From: Silicimonas algicola
Lineage (GTDB): Bacteria > Pseudomonadota > Alphaproteobacteria > Rhodobacterales > Rhodobacteraceae
NCBI RefSeq assembly: GCF_003148765.1
Contig: NZ_QGGV01000006.1
Coordinates: 62,001 to 126,000 of the forward strand
Reading direction: 5' to 3'
DNA length: 64,000 nucleotides
Position 1 is the first letter of the stretch, and every line of letters starts with the position of its first letter. The translations under genes and the position numbers were made by a program. The notes beneath the pieces are model-generated. The model had not been told where the DNA came from, ran no database searches, and saw only the letters and a list, made by a program, of their open reading frames with translations. Positions 10,024 to 18,937 of the stretch are shown here, one piece after another.

Positions 10024-10701
10024 TTAAGACTTGCGCGCTTCCTGCCAGGCGCGGGGAGCGCGCAGGAAGGTCTCGACCTCCTTCAGCGTCGCTTCATCGA
10101 ACCGCTCTCCCGCCCGCGCCGCTTCCAGCACGTCCCACCAGGTGCAGAGGTGATGAAGGGCGATGCCGTGGCCGGCGAGGGTGTCCATCGTCTCGGGGAA
10201 GATGCCGTAATAGAAGATGACTGCGGTGTGCCCGCATGTGGCGCCCGTCTCGCGGATCGCGTCGACGAAAGACAGCTTCGAGCCGCCATCGGTCGTCAGG
10301 TCCTCGATCAGGAGGACGCGCTGGCCTTCGGTCATCACGCCTTCGATGCGCGCGTTGCGGCCGTATCCCTTTGGCTTTTTGCGCACATAGGTCATCGGTA
10401 AGGCCAGCCGCTCGGCCACCATGGCGGCGAAAGGAATGCCCGCCGTTTCCCCGCCCGCGACGTTGTCGAAGGCCTCGAAACCCGCGTCGCGCATCACGGT
10501 GACCGCAAGAAAGTCCATAAGCGTCGAGCGGATGCGGGGGTACGAGATGAGCTTCCGGCAGTCGATATAGGTGGGCGAAGGCAGGCCGGAGGCGAGCGTG
10601 AAGGGCGTCTCGGCGTTGAAGTGGACCGCGCCGATCTCCAGAAGCATCTTCGCCGTCAGCCGGGCGATCTCGTCCTTCTCGGGGAAACTGCTGGGGATCA
10701 T
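10024..10701 (-). CDS. pyrE: Orotate phosphoribosyltransferase
   Basis: This 225-aa enzyme makes orotidine 5'-monophosphate from orotate and PRPP, the fifth step of de novo pyrimidine synthesis. The PRPP-binding loop [13 protein letters not shown] is clear (about residue 127), and [15 protein letters not shown] and [13 protein letters not shown] match the family. ATG 10701 has GAGGCAGG as SD; an upstream in-frame ATG at 10728 has none. It lies 36 bases downstream of pyrC on the same strand, so the two probably form a pyrimidine operon. Confidence 0.94.
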   Translation of the reverse strand: MIPSSFPEKDEIARLTAKMLLEIGAVHFNAETPFTLASGLPSPTYIDCRKLISYPRIRSTLMDFLAVTVMRDAGFEAFDNVAGGETAGIPFAAMVAERLALPMTYVRKKPKGYGRNARIEGVMTEGQRVLLIEDLTTDGGSKLSFVDAIRETGATCGHTAVIFYYGIFPETMDTLAGHGIALHHLCTWWDVLEAARAGERFDEATLKEVETFLRAPRAWQEARKS

Positions 10702-10737
10702 CGCGCCTGCCTCTTCATCTTGTTCCAAATACGCAAG

Positions 10738-11775
10738 TCACACCACCCGCCAGTGCAGCGGACGGCCCGGATCGAAGACCGTGACGGAACCCGCGCCGGT
10801 CTCGACCGCCACCGGGATCTCCAGCGGATCGCCCTTCTCCAGCGTGACCGTGCCCTCGTTCCGGGGCAGGCCGTAGAAACGCGCGCCGTTCTCGGACACG
10901 AAAGCCTCGAGCCGGTCCAGCGCACCCGCCTCGTCGAAGACCTCGGCGAGGCAGGACAGGGCCACGGGAGCGGTGAAGCAGCCCGCCGCGCAGCACTCGG
11001 CTTCCTTGCGGTCGGTCGGGTGCGGGGCGCTGTCGGTCCCGAGGAAGAAGCGCGGACTGCCGCTCGTCGCCGCCTCGAGCAGCTTTGGGCGATGGGTGCC
11101 GCGCTTGAGGATGGGCAGACAGTAGAAGTGCGGACGCAGGCCGCCGACAAGCATGTCGTTCCGGTCGAGCATCAGGTGCTGGACGGTGATCGTCGCGGCC
11201 AAGTCGTCGCCTCCACTGGCGGCATAGGCCGCCGCCTCGGAGGTGGTGATGTGCTCCATCACGACCCGCAGACCGGGCGTCGCGCGGCGGATCGGGTCGA
11301 GCACCTCGTCGATGAAGACGGCCTCGCGGTCGAAGATGTCGATCTCGGGACGCGTCACCTCGCCGTGGACGCAAAGCGGCAATCCGGTCGCGGCCATGCG
11401 CTCCAGCACGGGGCGCACCCGGTCGAAGTCACGGACGCCCGAGGCCGAGTTGGTCGTGGCGCCGGCGGGGTAGAGCTTGACCGCCTTCACGAGACCCGTC
11501 TCCGCCGCCTTCGCCACGTCGGCGGGGTCGGTGTCCTCGGTCAGGTAGAGCGTCATCAGCGGCTCGAAGGTCATGCCCTCGGGCAGCGCGTTCAGGATGC
11601 GGTCGCGATAGGCCGCGGCGTCGCGTCCTGTGACGACGGGCGGCACGAGGTTCGGCATGACGATGGCGCGGGCGAAGTGGCGCGCCGACCAGGGCAGAAC
11701 GCCGTCCAGCATGGCTCCGTCACGCAGATGGAGGTGCCAGTCGTCGGGGCGGCGGAGGGTCAGGCGGTCCGTCAT
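10738..11775 (-). CDS. pyrC: Dihydroorotase (PyrC type)
   Basis: This 345-aa zinc amidohydrolase interconverts carbamoyl-aspartate and dihydroorotate. It is of the PyrC (E. coli) type, as shown by length and by the N-terminal [15 protein letters not shown] with the metal-binding Hx[15 protein letters not shown] carries the Lys that becomes carboxylated, RVVMEHITT supplies a His ligand, and LGTDSAPH the catalytic Asp. pyrE follows on the same strand. Confidence 0.95.
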   Translation of the reverse strand: MTDRLTLRRPDDWHLHLRDGAMLDGVLPWSARHFARAIVMPNLVPPVVTGRDAAAYRDRILNALPEGMTFEPLMTLYLTEDTDPADVAKAAETGLVKAVKLYPAGATTNSASGVRDFDRVRPVLERMAATGLPLCVHGEVTRPEIDIFDREAVFIDEVLDPIRRATPGLRVVMEHITTSEAAAYAASGGDDLAATITVQHLMLDRNDMLVGGLRPHFYCLPILKRGTHRPKLLEAATSGSPRFFLGTDSAPHPTDRKEAECCAAGCFTAPVALSCLAEVFDEAGALDRLEAFVSENGARFYGLPRNEGTVTLEKGDPLEIPVAVETGAGSVTVFDPGRPLHWRVV

Positions 11776-11868
11776 GGGTTCCCTCTAGCCCAACCCTTCG
11801 AGAGGGGCCAGAGGCGCTGCACGGCGCAGAGAATGGGTGTAGACTGGAGAAAAGAGGAGGAGGACCGG

Positions 11869-12159
11869 ATGCTCGTCACGTTCTTGCTGGGCCTGTTCGC
11901 GGGATGGGCCGCCGACCGGGCGGAACCTCAGGTCACGTCGCTTCTGTCGGGGCTGCTTTTGCCGGACGATCCTCCGTTCGATCCAGCCGAGGCGCGGGCG
12001 CTCTCGCTGGCGCTGTGCCTTCTGGTGGCGGCGGTGATGTCGTGGGTCCTTGCCGTGCCGCACGCGGTTCCGCTGGCCCTGGGCGGCTGCATCGGCGTGG
12101 TGCTGCCGAGGGTGCGGGATCGGGTCAGGGCGGCGCGCACGCCGGACTACGACACCTGA
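11869..12159 (+). CDS. Small membrane protein of unknown function
   Basis: This 96-aa protein is supported by a very strong SD (GAGGAGG, 5-6 bases before the ATG). It has a short N-terminal hydrophobic helix (LVTFLLGLFAGWAA) and a longer hydrophobic region (about residues 42-78), so it is predicted to be an inner-membrane protein with two or three helices. I do not recognise the family. It is divergent from pyrC, and its 3' end overlaps the convergent 329-aa gene by 13 bases. Confidence 0.7.
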   Translation: MLVTFLLGLFAGWAADRAEPQVTSLLSGLLLPDDPPFDPAEARALSLALCLLVAAVMSWVLAVPHAVPLALGGCIGVVLPRVRDRVRAARTPDYDT

Positions 12160-13136
12160 GGGCTGTCCGCGGTCTCGTCCTCGTCGTCGACCGGATCTTG
12201 GCTGTGCCCGTTGCCAGCGGCGATGCGCCGTTCGGCGGCTTCGAGGTGATGCTTGAAGCGCGGGATGGGCTGTTCCGCAAGAACGGCCCGGCAGAGGCGC
12301 GCGGTCAGGCGCGGCCGATCCTCGGCCAGGACGCGCGACAGGAGCGCACGCAGATAAGGCACATGCCGCCGCCGCTTCCGCATCTCGTGGGCCAGGGTGG
12401 CGAAGTCCAAGGTGCCGCGCGACGCGTGGTCGGACAGCTTCGAAATCAGGGACAAGGTGCGCAGGTCGCTCTCGATGGCCCCGGCGCGCCCCCTGCGATA
12501 GCGGAAGTGATGCACATTCGGTCCGCGGAAGAGGCTTGCGTGCATCGCGTCCTCGGTCTCTTCGGGGTCGAAGAGGACATAGGCCGCCTCGGCCGCCTCT
12601 ATCATGTCGGGGGCGTAGCCGTAGCGCGAGCGGAACTCGAGCCGGCGCGTCGACGGAAAGCGGTCGTCCCAGCCCGTCAGGCGGCGATCGAGCGTGGCCT
12701 GGGGCGAGACGAGGAGCGCCGTCGATCCGGGCGCTGCGACCGAGAAGGCTGCGGCGGCATAGCCACACATGCCTGCACCGTAGAAGATGACGCGGTCGAA
12801 GTTCTCGAAGAACCCGTGGTCCACCAGTCCGTCGAAGTAGCTGAAAAGGCGGCGGTCGCGAAACCAGTCCTGCCTCGTGGCGATCAGCGTCAGGTGCGAC
12901 CAGCCCTTGCGCGCGGCCATGTCGAAGGCCAGCGGCATGCCGGTGTCGCTGACCGACCGGATCGTGAAGAGGGTCTCGAAAGACACGAAAAGGACGTCGT
13001 GCGATTGTTCAATGAACACCGCCGCATGGTCGTCCCCTAGAGATGTGTAATATCCCTCCCTCTCGCCGATCTCCCTGAGCGCATGCAGCCACTCGGAATC
13101 CGACAGATCGGTGGAGATAGCAGCCCCCGCCACCAT
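12147..13136 (-). CDS. Conserved alphaproteobacterial protein, alpha/beta-hydrolase-like core
   Basis: This 329-aa protein belongs to a family I recall from Rhodobacterales, where it is often labelled phosphoadenosine phosphosulfate reductase. I see none of the CysH signatures (no CC...CxxC, no SxGxES loop), so that label looks wrong. What is visible is a Rossmann-type strand and turn, VIFYGAGMCGYAAAAFSVAAPGS near residue 113, reminiscent of a nucleophile elbow but with Cys where Ser is usual. A conserved RLEFRSRYGYAPDMIEAA block follows, and the C-terminal tail is acidic. GAGGACGAG lies upstream of the ATG. The function is unknown. Confidence 0.7.
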   Translation of the reverse strand: MVAGAAISTDLSDSEWLHALREIGEREGYYTSLGDDHAAVFIEQSHDVLFVSFETLFTIRSVSDTGMPLAFDMAARKGWSHLTLIATRQDWFRDRRLFSYFDGLVDHGFFENFDRVIFYGAGMCGYAAAAFSVAAPGSTALLVSPQATLDRRLTGWDDRFPSTRRLEFRSRYGYAPDMIEAAEAAYVLFDPEETEDAMHASLFRGPNVHHFRYRRGRAGAIESDLRTLSLISKLSDHASRGTLDFATLAHEMRKRRRHVPYLRALLSRVLAEDRPRLTARLCRAVLAEQPIPRFKHHLEAAERRIAAGNGHSQDPVDDEDETADSPQVS

Positions 13137-13227
13137 TCACTCGTCCTCACAACACGAGGGTCACCATAGACGTGGTCCGTGCGACTCGGCAAGGATATGG
13201 GCGTGATGGGGGCAGACTGTTTCGTTC

Positions 13228-13263
13228 GGGGCAACCGGACCGCTGCGGCGCCCCGGTTGTCCC
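13228..13263 (-). terminator. Large hairpin downstream of gcdH (terminator-like)
   Basis: Arms GGGGCAACCGG (13228-13238) and CCGGTTGTCCC (13253-13263) pair over 11 positions with one G-U wobble. The loop itself contains CCGC-T-GCGG, which can pair. It lies 20 bases past the gcdH stop. No run of U follows, so intrinsic termination is uncertain; it may instead stabilise the mRNA end. Confidence 0.45.
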
Positions 13264-13282
13264 TGATGTGGGGGTCAATGAC

Positions 13283-14503
13283 CTAGAAGAACGCCTGGAG
13301 TCCGGTCTGCGCGCGGCCAAGGATCAGGGCGTGGATGTCGTGTGTACCCTCGTAGGTGTTCACCGTCTCAAGGTTCATGACGTGCCGGATGACCTGGTAT
13401 TCCTCCGAGATTCCGTTTCCGCCGTGCATGTCGCGGGCCATGCGCGCGATGTCGAGCGCCTTGCCGCAGTTGTTGCGCTTGATGAGAGAGATCATCTCGG
13501 GTGCGGCGCGACCCTCGTCCATCAGACGGCCGACCCGTAGCGCCGCCTGAAGGCCGAGGGAGATCTCGGTCTGCATGTCCGCGAGCTTTTTCTGGAAGAG
13601 CTGCGTGCCCGCGATCGGCTTGCCGAACTGCTTCCGGTCGAGCCCGTATTGCCGGGCGGCCTGCCAGCAGAACTCGGCCGCGCCCATGACGCCCCACGCG
13701 ATCCCGTAGCGCGCGCGGTTGAGGCAGCCGAACGGACCCTTGAGTCCTTCGACGTTCGGCAAGAGGGCATCCTCGCCAACTTCAACGTTGTCCATGACGA
13801 TCTCGCCCGTCACGCTGGCCCTCAGGGACTGCTTGCCGGTGATCTTGGGGGCAGAAAGCCCCTTGGCCCCCTTTTCCAGAACGAAGCCGCGAATTGCATT
13901 GTCGTGGGCTTCGGACTTGGCCCAGATCACGAAAACATCCGCGATGGGACTGTTCGAAATCCACATCTTGGCGCCGTTGAGGACGTATCCGCCCTCGGTT
14001 TTCTTCGCCACGGTCTTCATGCCCGCCGGGTCGGAGCCGGCATCGGGTTCGGTCAGTCCGAAGCAGCCGATGAGGCTGCCGGCGGCGAGGCCGGGCAGGA
14101 ACTTCTGGCGCTGTTCGTCGGTCCCATAGGCGTAGATCGGATACATCACGAGAGACGACTGGACGGACATCATCGAGCGATAGCCCGAGTCGACGCGTTC
14201 GATTTCCCGCGCGACGAGGCCATAGGTGACGTATCCCGCGCCCAGGCCGCCAAGATCCTCGGGCAATGTCACGCCCAGAAGTCCCGCTTCCCCCATCTCG
14301 GCGAAGATCTCGGGCTCTACGCGTTCCTCGGCATAGGCCGCGCGCACACGAGGCGACAGGCGGTCGGCTGCGAAGGCCCGCGCGGCATCGCGGAGCATCC
14401 TTTCGTCCTCGTCGAGCTGATCCTCGAGAAGGAACGGATCGGCCCAGTCAAAGCGGGCGAGAGATGGCGCATCCTTCGGCTTCAGGCGGTCGTGCGCGTT
14501 CAT
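13283..14503 (-). CDS. gcdH: Glutaryl-CoA dehydrogenase (acyl-CoA dehydrogenase family)
   Basis: This 406-aa FAD enzyme oxidatively decarboxylates glutaryl-CoA to crotonyl-CoA in lysine/tryptophan breakdown. Acyl-CoA dehydrogenase signatures are present: [14 protein letters not shown] (FAD/substrate loop), [29 protein letters not shown], and the catalytic Glu in [16 protein letters not shown] near the C-terminus. The Y-E-G-T-H-D-I-H and MMSVQSS blocks are typical of the glutaryl-CoA branch rather than short-chain dehydrogenases. It appears monocistronic. Confidence 0.92.
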   Translation of the reverse strand: MNAHDRLKPKDAPSLARFDWADPFLLEDQLDEDERMLRDAARAFAADRLSPRVRAAYAEERVEPEIFAEMGEAGLLGVTLPEDLGGLGAGYVTYGLVAREIERVDSGYRSMMSVQSSLVMYPIYAYGTDEQRQKFLPGLAAGSLIGCFGLTEPDAGSDPAGMKTVAKKTEGGYVLNGAKMWISNSPIADVFVIWAKSEAHDNAIRGFVLEKGAKGLSAPKITGKQSLRASVTGEIVMDNVEVGEDALLPNVEGLKGPFGCLNRARYGIAWGVMGAAEFCWQAARQYGLDRKQFGKPIAGTQLFQKKLADMQTEISLGLQAALRVGRLMDEGRAAPEMISLIKRNNCGKALDIARMARDMHGGNGISEEYQVIRHVMNLETVNTYEGTHDIHALILGRAQTGLQAFF

Positions 14504-14675
14504 GTCGGTCCTCCGTCAGGGCGATTGGGGTATTCAGCTAAGGTGGTCCCTAACCGGCGGCAATGGCAATGCGGATCTCCGCCGCGTGGGGACATCGCTC
14601 CGGAACAGCTTTACCCTCCACGCGTTATGGTGACGACGCTCTGCAAAGAGCACTCAAAGGATTGGAGTGAATTCA

Positions 14676-16688
14676 ATGGTTTCGCTGAAAAACACCACAG
14701 CCCTGATGGCCTGCGTCGCGTTGGTCGCGCCGAATGCGCTGATTGCGCAGAATGTGCCGGGCGGCCTTACGCAGCAGCTTGCGGCCGAAGCCGGGCTTGA
14801 AATGTGCGACGGCGACGCGCCTGACGCGCCTTGCGTCTCGGAAGACGGATTCCTGGTCGTCCAGCGCCCGACCGACGGTCTGGCAGCCTGTGATGCCGAG
14901 ACCCCGGTGCCGTGCGTGACGACCGAAGGCCTGGTGAAGGTCGATGTGGAGTCCGAAATCGGACAACAGGTTCTCGCCAATCGCCAGTCGCAACCGAATG
15001 CCGAGTCCGAAGCGGCGGCAGGCGATCAGCCCGCCGAGGAAGCCGCGCCGGTCGATGTCGTGACCGAAGAGCCTGCTGTCACCGAAGGCGAGGCGGCGCT
15101 CCAGGCCGATACAACTGCCGAAGCTGACACCGCTGCCCAGCCGCAAGAAGGCACGGCTGACGGCACCATCTCGACCGACACCACAGCCGACTCCGCTGTC
15201 CCGCCGACCGAAGAACAGGCGAACGAAGGGTCGACCATCGAGGAAGACACTGGCGCGAACGTCGTCGAAGCGCCTGAAGCTACAGAAGAGGCTCCCGCCG
15301 ATGAAGGCGCGGTCGCTGAAACCGAGGCCGAACAGCCTGTCGAAGCCGAGACAACTGCAGAGGCCGAGCCGGCCCCCGACGTCGAAACCGAGACAACCGC
15401 AGAGTCCGAGCCGGCCCCCGACGTCGAAACCGAGACAACTGCAGAGGCCGAGCCGACTTCTGAGGTCGAAGCCGAGCAGCCAGTCGCGGGTGGCGAAATG
15501 ACGGCGACCGACACAGAGCCGTCTGTTGAAGCCGAAGGCGACGTCGCCACGTCCACCGAAGACCCGGTTGAAAGCATTGACGCCACCGAGCCCGAAGCCC
15601 CGGTTGAAGAGATCGTCGAGGTCGAAGAAGCGCCTTCGGCGGCTGCCGCTGCTGCCGATGGGACGGCGGAAGCCCCGGCTGACGTGACCGTCGAGACCGA
15701 GGAAGTGACCGAAGACACCTCGCGGTCGTCTTCCGAAGAGTTCCAGACCACTGCGACGGGAGATGCGTCCGCGCAAGCCGAGGTCGGAGGCGACGATGGG
15801 CTTTCGAACTTCGAGAAGGCTCTTCTGATCGGTTTGGGCGCCGTGGCCGTTGGCTCGATCCTGAACAACGGCGACGAGGTCGTCTCGAACTCCGGTGACC
15901 GGATTGTGCTGCGGGAACCATCGGGCGACCTGCGCGTCCTGAAAAACGACGACGCGCTTCTGCGTCAGCCTGGTTCCGAGGTGCAGACCGAAACCTTCAG
16001 CGACGGCTCGACGCGCAGCACCGTGACCCGTGATGACGGGACGCAAATCGTGACGATCCGCGCCGCTGACGGTCGGGTCGTGCGCCGTGCGCGGATCCTG
16101 CCCGATGGCCGCCAGATCGTGCTGTTCGACGATACGACCGAATTCGAGCCCGTTCGCGTGACCGAGCTTCCGACCATCGAGAAGCGTGCGACTGGAATCG
16201 ACGCGAACAACGCCGATCAATTGCGGGAGGCTCTTGCCGCCGCCGAGGTCAACAACCTCGACCGCAGGTTCTCGCTTCGTCAGATCCGGCAGATCGAACA
16301 GGTCCGCGCCCTTGCGCCCGAGATCGACGTCAATGCCGTGACCTTCGCGTCCGGCTCGGCGGCGATCCTGCCCAACCAGGCGGAAGAACTGTCGGAACTG
16401 GGCAACGCGATGAAGGACCTCATCGAAGAGAGCCCGGGTGAAGTCTTCCTGATCGAAGGTCACACCGACGCCGTGGGCGACGCGACCTACAACCTCGCGC
16501 TGTCCGACCGCCGGGCCGAAACGCTGGCGCTCGCGCTGACCGAGTACTTCGACGTGCCGCCGGAGAACATGGTCACGCAAGGCTACGGCGAATCGCAGCT
16601 TCGCGTTCAGACCGAATCCGCGGAGCGGGCTAACCGTCGCGCCACCGTTCGCCAGATCACGCCGCTTCTCGGCATGGCGATGAACTGA
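14676..16688 (+). CDS. OmpA-family outer-membrane protein with long acidic region
   Basis: The protein has 670 aa. The ATG has GGAG 8 bases upstream. Residues 1-25 are a signal peptide ending ALIAQ. Residues about 110-360 are a low-complexity Glu/Ala/Thr/Pro-rich, very acidic linker containing a 14-residue tandem repeat. Residues about 370-390 include a hydrophobic segment (ALLIGLGAVAVGSIL). A beta-rich DGSTRSTVTRDDGTQIV segment follows. The last 120 residues are an OmpA/MotB peptidoglycan-binding domain: FASGSAAIL, IEGHTDAVGDATYNLALSDRRA and QGYGESQLR. It probably ties the envelope to peptidoglycan. A strong terminator follows. Confidence 0.88.
   Translation: MVSLKNTTALMACVALVAPNALIAQNVPGGLTQQLAAEAGLEMCDGDAPDAPCVSEDGFLVVQRPTDGLAACDAETPVPCVTTEGLVKVDVESEIGQQVLANRQSQPNAESEAAAGDQPAEEAAPVDVVTEEPAVTEGEAALQADTTAEADTAAQPQEGTADGTISTDTTADSAVPPTEEQANEGSTIEEDTGANVVEAPEATEEAPADEGAVAETEAEQPVEAETTAEAEPAPDVETETTAESEPAPDVETETTAEAEPTSEVEAEQPVAGGEMTATDTEPSVEAEGDVATSTEDPVESIDATEPEAPVEEIVEVEEAPSAAAAAADGTAEAPADVTVETEEVTEDTSRSSSEEFQTTATGDASAQAEVGGDDGLSNFEKALLIGLGAVAVGSILNNGDEVVSNSGDRIVLREPSGDLRVLKNDDALLRQPGSEVQTETFSDGSTRSTVTRDDGTQIVTIRAADGRVVRRARILPDGRQIVLFDDTTEFEPVRVTELPTIEKRATGIDANNADQLREALAAAEVNNLDRRFSLRQIRQIEQVRALAPEIDVNAVTFASGSAAILPNQAEELSELGNAMKDLIEESPGEVFLIEGHTDAVGDATYNLALSDRRAETLALALTEYFDVPPENMVTQGYGESQLRVQTESAERANRRATVRQITPLLGMAMN
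15348..15473 (+). repeat. Three tandem 42-bp units inside the OmpA-family gene
   Basis: Units 15348-15389, 15390-15431 and 15432-15473 each encode a variant of ETTAEAEPAPDVET. Units 1 and 2 are nearly identical at DNA level; unit 3 diverges in its second half (PTSEVEA). An in-frame 42-bp repeat of this kind can change copy number by slippage without breaking the frame. Confidence 0.9.
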
Positions 16689-16711
16689 CGGCGATTGCCA
16701 TATTGAATGCG

Positions 16712-16738
16712 AAAGGCCCGGCGAAAGCCGGGCCTTTT
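16712..16738 (+). terminator. Intrinsic terminator after the OmpA-family gene
   Basis: There is a perfect 11-bp stem, AAAGGCCCGGC / GCCGGGCCTTT, with a GAAA tetraloop and a following T run. It begins 24 bases after the stop codon. The A/T-flanked stem also permits termination of infC from the other strand, so it may be bidirectional. Confidence 0.92.
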
Positions 16739-16766
16739 GTCATCAGACTGACAGCTCAGGTCGATG

Positions 16767-17309
16767 TCACTTAGACGGCCCGATCATCATCACCATCTGA
16801 CGGCCTTCCATCCTGGGCATGTTCTCGACCTTGCCCAGCCCGTCAACGTCCGCCGCGACGCGCTCCAGAAGGTCGCGTCCGAGGTTCTGGTGGGCCATTT
16901 CGCGGCCACGGAAGCGCAGGGTCACCTTGACCTTGTCGCCCGCCTCGAGGAAGCGCGTCACGTTCCGCATCTTGACGTCATAGTCGTGGATGTCCGTGTT
17001 GGGACGGAACTTCACTTCCTTGACCTCGATGATCTTCTGCTTTTTCCGGGCCTCGCTCTCGCGTTTCTGCGTCTCGTACTTGAACTTGCCGAAGTCCATG
17101 ATCTTGCAGACGGGAGGAGTGGCGTTCGGAGAGATCTCGACGAGGTCCAGTCCGGCCTCCTCGGCCAAGGCCATGGCGCGCGCGGGCGTCACGACTCCGA
17201 CGTTCTCTCCCTCGGCTCCGATGAGCCGGATTTCAGGCGCGCGGATACGGTCGTTGATCCGGGGGCCGGTGTCACGCACCGGGGGTGCGTTATGCGGTCT
17301 GCGAGCGAT
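16767..17309 (-). CDS. infC: Translation initiation factor IF-3, with ATC start codon
   Basis: This 180-aa protein is the same length as E. coli IF-3. IF-3 prevents premature 30S-50S joining and checks the start codon-initiator tRNA match. Signatures are [49 protein letters not shown] and [14 protein letters not shown]. The family's N-terminus (ARRPHNAPP) is preceded not by ATG/GTG/TTG but by ATC at 17309-17307. A good SD, AAGGAA, lies 8 bases before it. infC genes are known to use AUU/AUC/AUA so that IF-3 represses its own translation. The frame stays open to an ATG at 17441, but that would add 44 non-family residues. Confidence 0.92.
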   Translation of the reverse strand: MARRPHNAPPVRDTGPRINDRIRAPEIRLIGAEGENVGVVTPARAMALAEEAGLDLVEISPNATPPVCKIMDFGKFKYETQKRESEARKKQKIIEVKEVKFRPNTDIHDYDVKMRNVTRFLEAGDKVKVTLRFRGREMAHQNLGRDLLERVAADVDGLGKVENMPRMEGRQMVMMIGPSK

Positions 17310-17631
17310 GGTCGATGTTCCTTGTTTCGTTACGTTTTCAGGCTGCAAAACATAGAGGTCGAAACCCTGTCTTTCAACCGGATTCGGGAGGGGAGCGGAA
17401 AGCACCCGCAGGCGGTGGGACCAGACCTGTCCCCGTGGCAAAAATGTCGAGCCGTCTGGAAATCATCACGAACCCCTGCCGCCCTTCAAGAATCCGCCGA
17501 TCGCCACAGTGACGTTGCGCCGGCTTCGGCCTATTTCCGCATCGCCGAGCGAGAGGTGTTGGCAGCGTCCGCGCGTCTTGTCATGAGGACGCCGTGGGAG
17601 GGTGTTCCGGACGTTCAAGAAGGAATGCAGG
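17310..17631. other. Intergenic region between divergent infC and a small exported-protein gene
   Basis: These 322 bases separate the infC ATC start from the start of the 122-aa gene on the other strand. They must hold the infC leader and both promoters. Apart from the SD at 17318-17323 (minus strand) I see no convincing RNA structure, tRNA or further gene. The infC frame runs open through 17441 without family similarity. Confidence 0.6.
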
Positions 17632-18000
17632 ATGGGGCATATTATCTGGGCATCGAGTTTCGCGGCTGTCGCCGCCTTCGTCTTCGGCATCACCGCCGGG
17701 GATCCGGACGCGGATGGGGCGCCGGTCGAGCAGAGCGTTGCGGCCGAGATGCCGTCTGCGTCTGCCGAGGTGACGGGGAACGGAAGCTGGGGCAGCGCGC
17801 TCGCCAGCGCCGCCTGGGGCATGTCCGCGCTCAGGCCAGAGACCTATAACGGCGAGATCGTTATCGATCTGCTTGAGGCGTCCCCCTTGTCCGAAAGTGA
17901 ACGCGACGCCTTCGAGGCCGATCTCGCGGCAGCCGAACTGGGTCGAGCCGACCTCGACGAGGTTCTGGCCAACATCCGTCTGGCCTTGGCGTTGGACTGA
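17632..18000 (+). CDS. Small exported or membrane-anchored protein, unknown function
   Basis: The protein has 122 aa. The ATG is preceded by AAGAAGGA at 7 bases. The first 22 residues are hydrophobic (IIWASSFAAVAAFVFGITAG), a signal peptide or anchor, then an acidic linker and a C-terminal segment of about 70 residues. That segment is predicted mainly helical and acidic, with leucine-rich patches (LLEASPLSESERDAFEADLAAAELGRADLDEVL, seen as several short repeats of Asp/Glu/Leu). I do not recognise the family. It is convergent with fpr. Confidence 0.65.
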   Translation: MGHIIWASSFAAVAAFVFGITAGDPDADGAPVEQSVAAEMPSASAEVTGNGSWGSALASAAWGMSALRPETYNGEIVIDLLEASPLSESERDAFEADLAAAELGRADLDEVLANIRLALALD

Positions 18001-18031
18001 CGAGAGGGTCCCGGTCTGCGCCGGGAGACCG

Positions 18032-18877
18032 TCAGACGCCGTCGCCGACGAATGCCTTCTCGACGACGTAGTGACGCGGATCGCTGTTGGCGCCTTCCTC
18101 AAGCCCGAAGCCTTCCAGCACCGTCTTCATGTCGGTGTTGAAGGCGAGGCTTCCGCAGACCATGCCGCGGTCGGTTTCCGGCGACAGGGGCGGAATGCCG
18201 AGATCGGCGAAGACCTTGCCGCTGACGAGGTTGTCGGTGATCCGGCCCATGGTGTCACTGTCTTCGCGCGTCGTCGTGGGATAGTAGATCAGCTTGTCGG
18301 CAAAGCCTTCGCCCATCAGCTCGGCCAGCATCTCGTCCTGTCGGATGCTATCGACCAATTGGTGGCCGTATTCGAGTTCGGCCACGTCGCGGCAGGTGTG
18401 CATCATCACGATCTGGTCGTAGCGGGCGTAGGTGTCAGGGTCGCGCATCAGCGACGCGAAGGGCGCGATGCCGGTTCCGGTGGCGAAGAACCAGAGGCGC
18501 TGACCTGGCAGGAGAGCGTCGAGGACGAGGGTTCCGACCGGCTTGGGCCTCAGGATGATCTCGTCGCCGGGCTGGATGTGCTGGAGTTTCGAGGTCAGCG
18601 GCCCGTCCGGCACCTTGATCGAATAGAACTCCAACTCGTCGTCCCAGGCGGGCGAGGCGATGGAGTAGGCGCGCAGGAGCGGCTTGCCGTTGTCGCCGAG
18701 GAGGCCGATCATCACGAACTCGCCCGAGCGGAAACGCAGGCTGGCCGGCCGCGTCACGCGGAACGAGAACAGGCGGTCGGTCCAGTGCTTCACCTCGGTG
18801 ACGGTCTGGGCGTCGGGCAGGGTCGCAGGCTTGGCGGCGGTCTGGGTCACGGGTCTCTGATCTGTCATCTCATTCAT
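18032..18877 (-). CDS. fpr: Ferredoxin--NADP(+) reductase
   Basis: This 281-aa FAD enzyme exchanges electrons between NADPH and ferredoxin/flavodoxin. The FAD motif RAYSIASP, the NADP loop FATGTGIAPFASLM and VCGSLAFNTDMK are all clear. The C-terminus ends EKAFVGDGV, as in the bacterial subclass with an extension after the usual terminal aromatic. The start at 18877 has AGGA upstream. It lies 60 bases after the cysH-DUF934 gene on the same strand, so it may supply reduced ferredoxin to the sulfite reductase of the operon. Confidence 0.92.
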   Translation of the reverse strand: MNEMTDQRPVTQTAAKPATLPDAQTVTEVKHWTDRLFSFRVTRPASLRFRSGEFVMIGLLGDNGKPLLRAYSIASPAWDDELEFYSIKVPDGPLTSKLQHIQPGDEIILRPKPVGTLVLDALLPGQRLWFFATGTGIAPFASLMRDPDTYARYDQIVMMHTCRDVAELEYGHQLVDSIRQDEMLAELMGEGFADKLIYYPTTTREDSDTMGRITDNLVSGKVFADLGIPPLSPETDRGMVCGSLAFNTDMKTVLEGFGLEEGANSDPRHYVVEKAFVGDGV

Positions 18878-18937
18878 CCGGTCCTGCTTGGAACCGTCCC
18901 TCGTCATAGTCCTTGATGCGGGTCAATAGAAGGCGTC

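Noticed and set aside
10621-12159. Long plus-strand open frame across pyrC/pyrE antisense
   Set aside because: Only the final 291 bases (from the SD-led ATG 11869) look like a gene; the rest is the antisense of pyrC and pyrE.
14673-16580. 635-codon frame antisense to the OmpA-family gene
   Set aside because: Repetitive Gly/Phe/Arg composition mirrors the acidic repeat on the other strand; no SD, no family motif.
18007-18030. Hairpin between the 122-aa gene and fpr as a terminator
   Set aside because: The GGTCCCGG/CCGGGAGACC stem is interrupted by a bulge and no T run follows on either strand.
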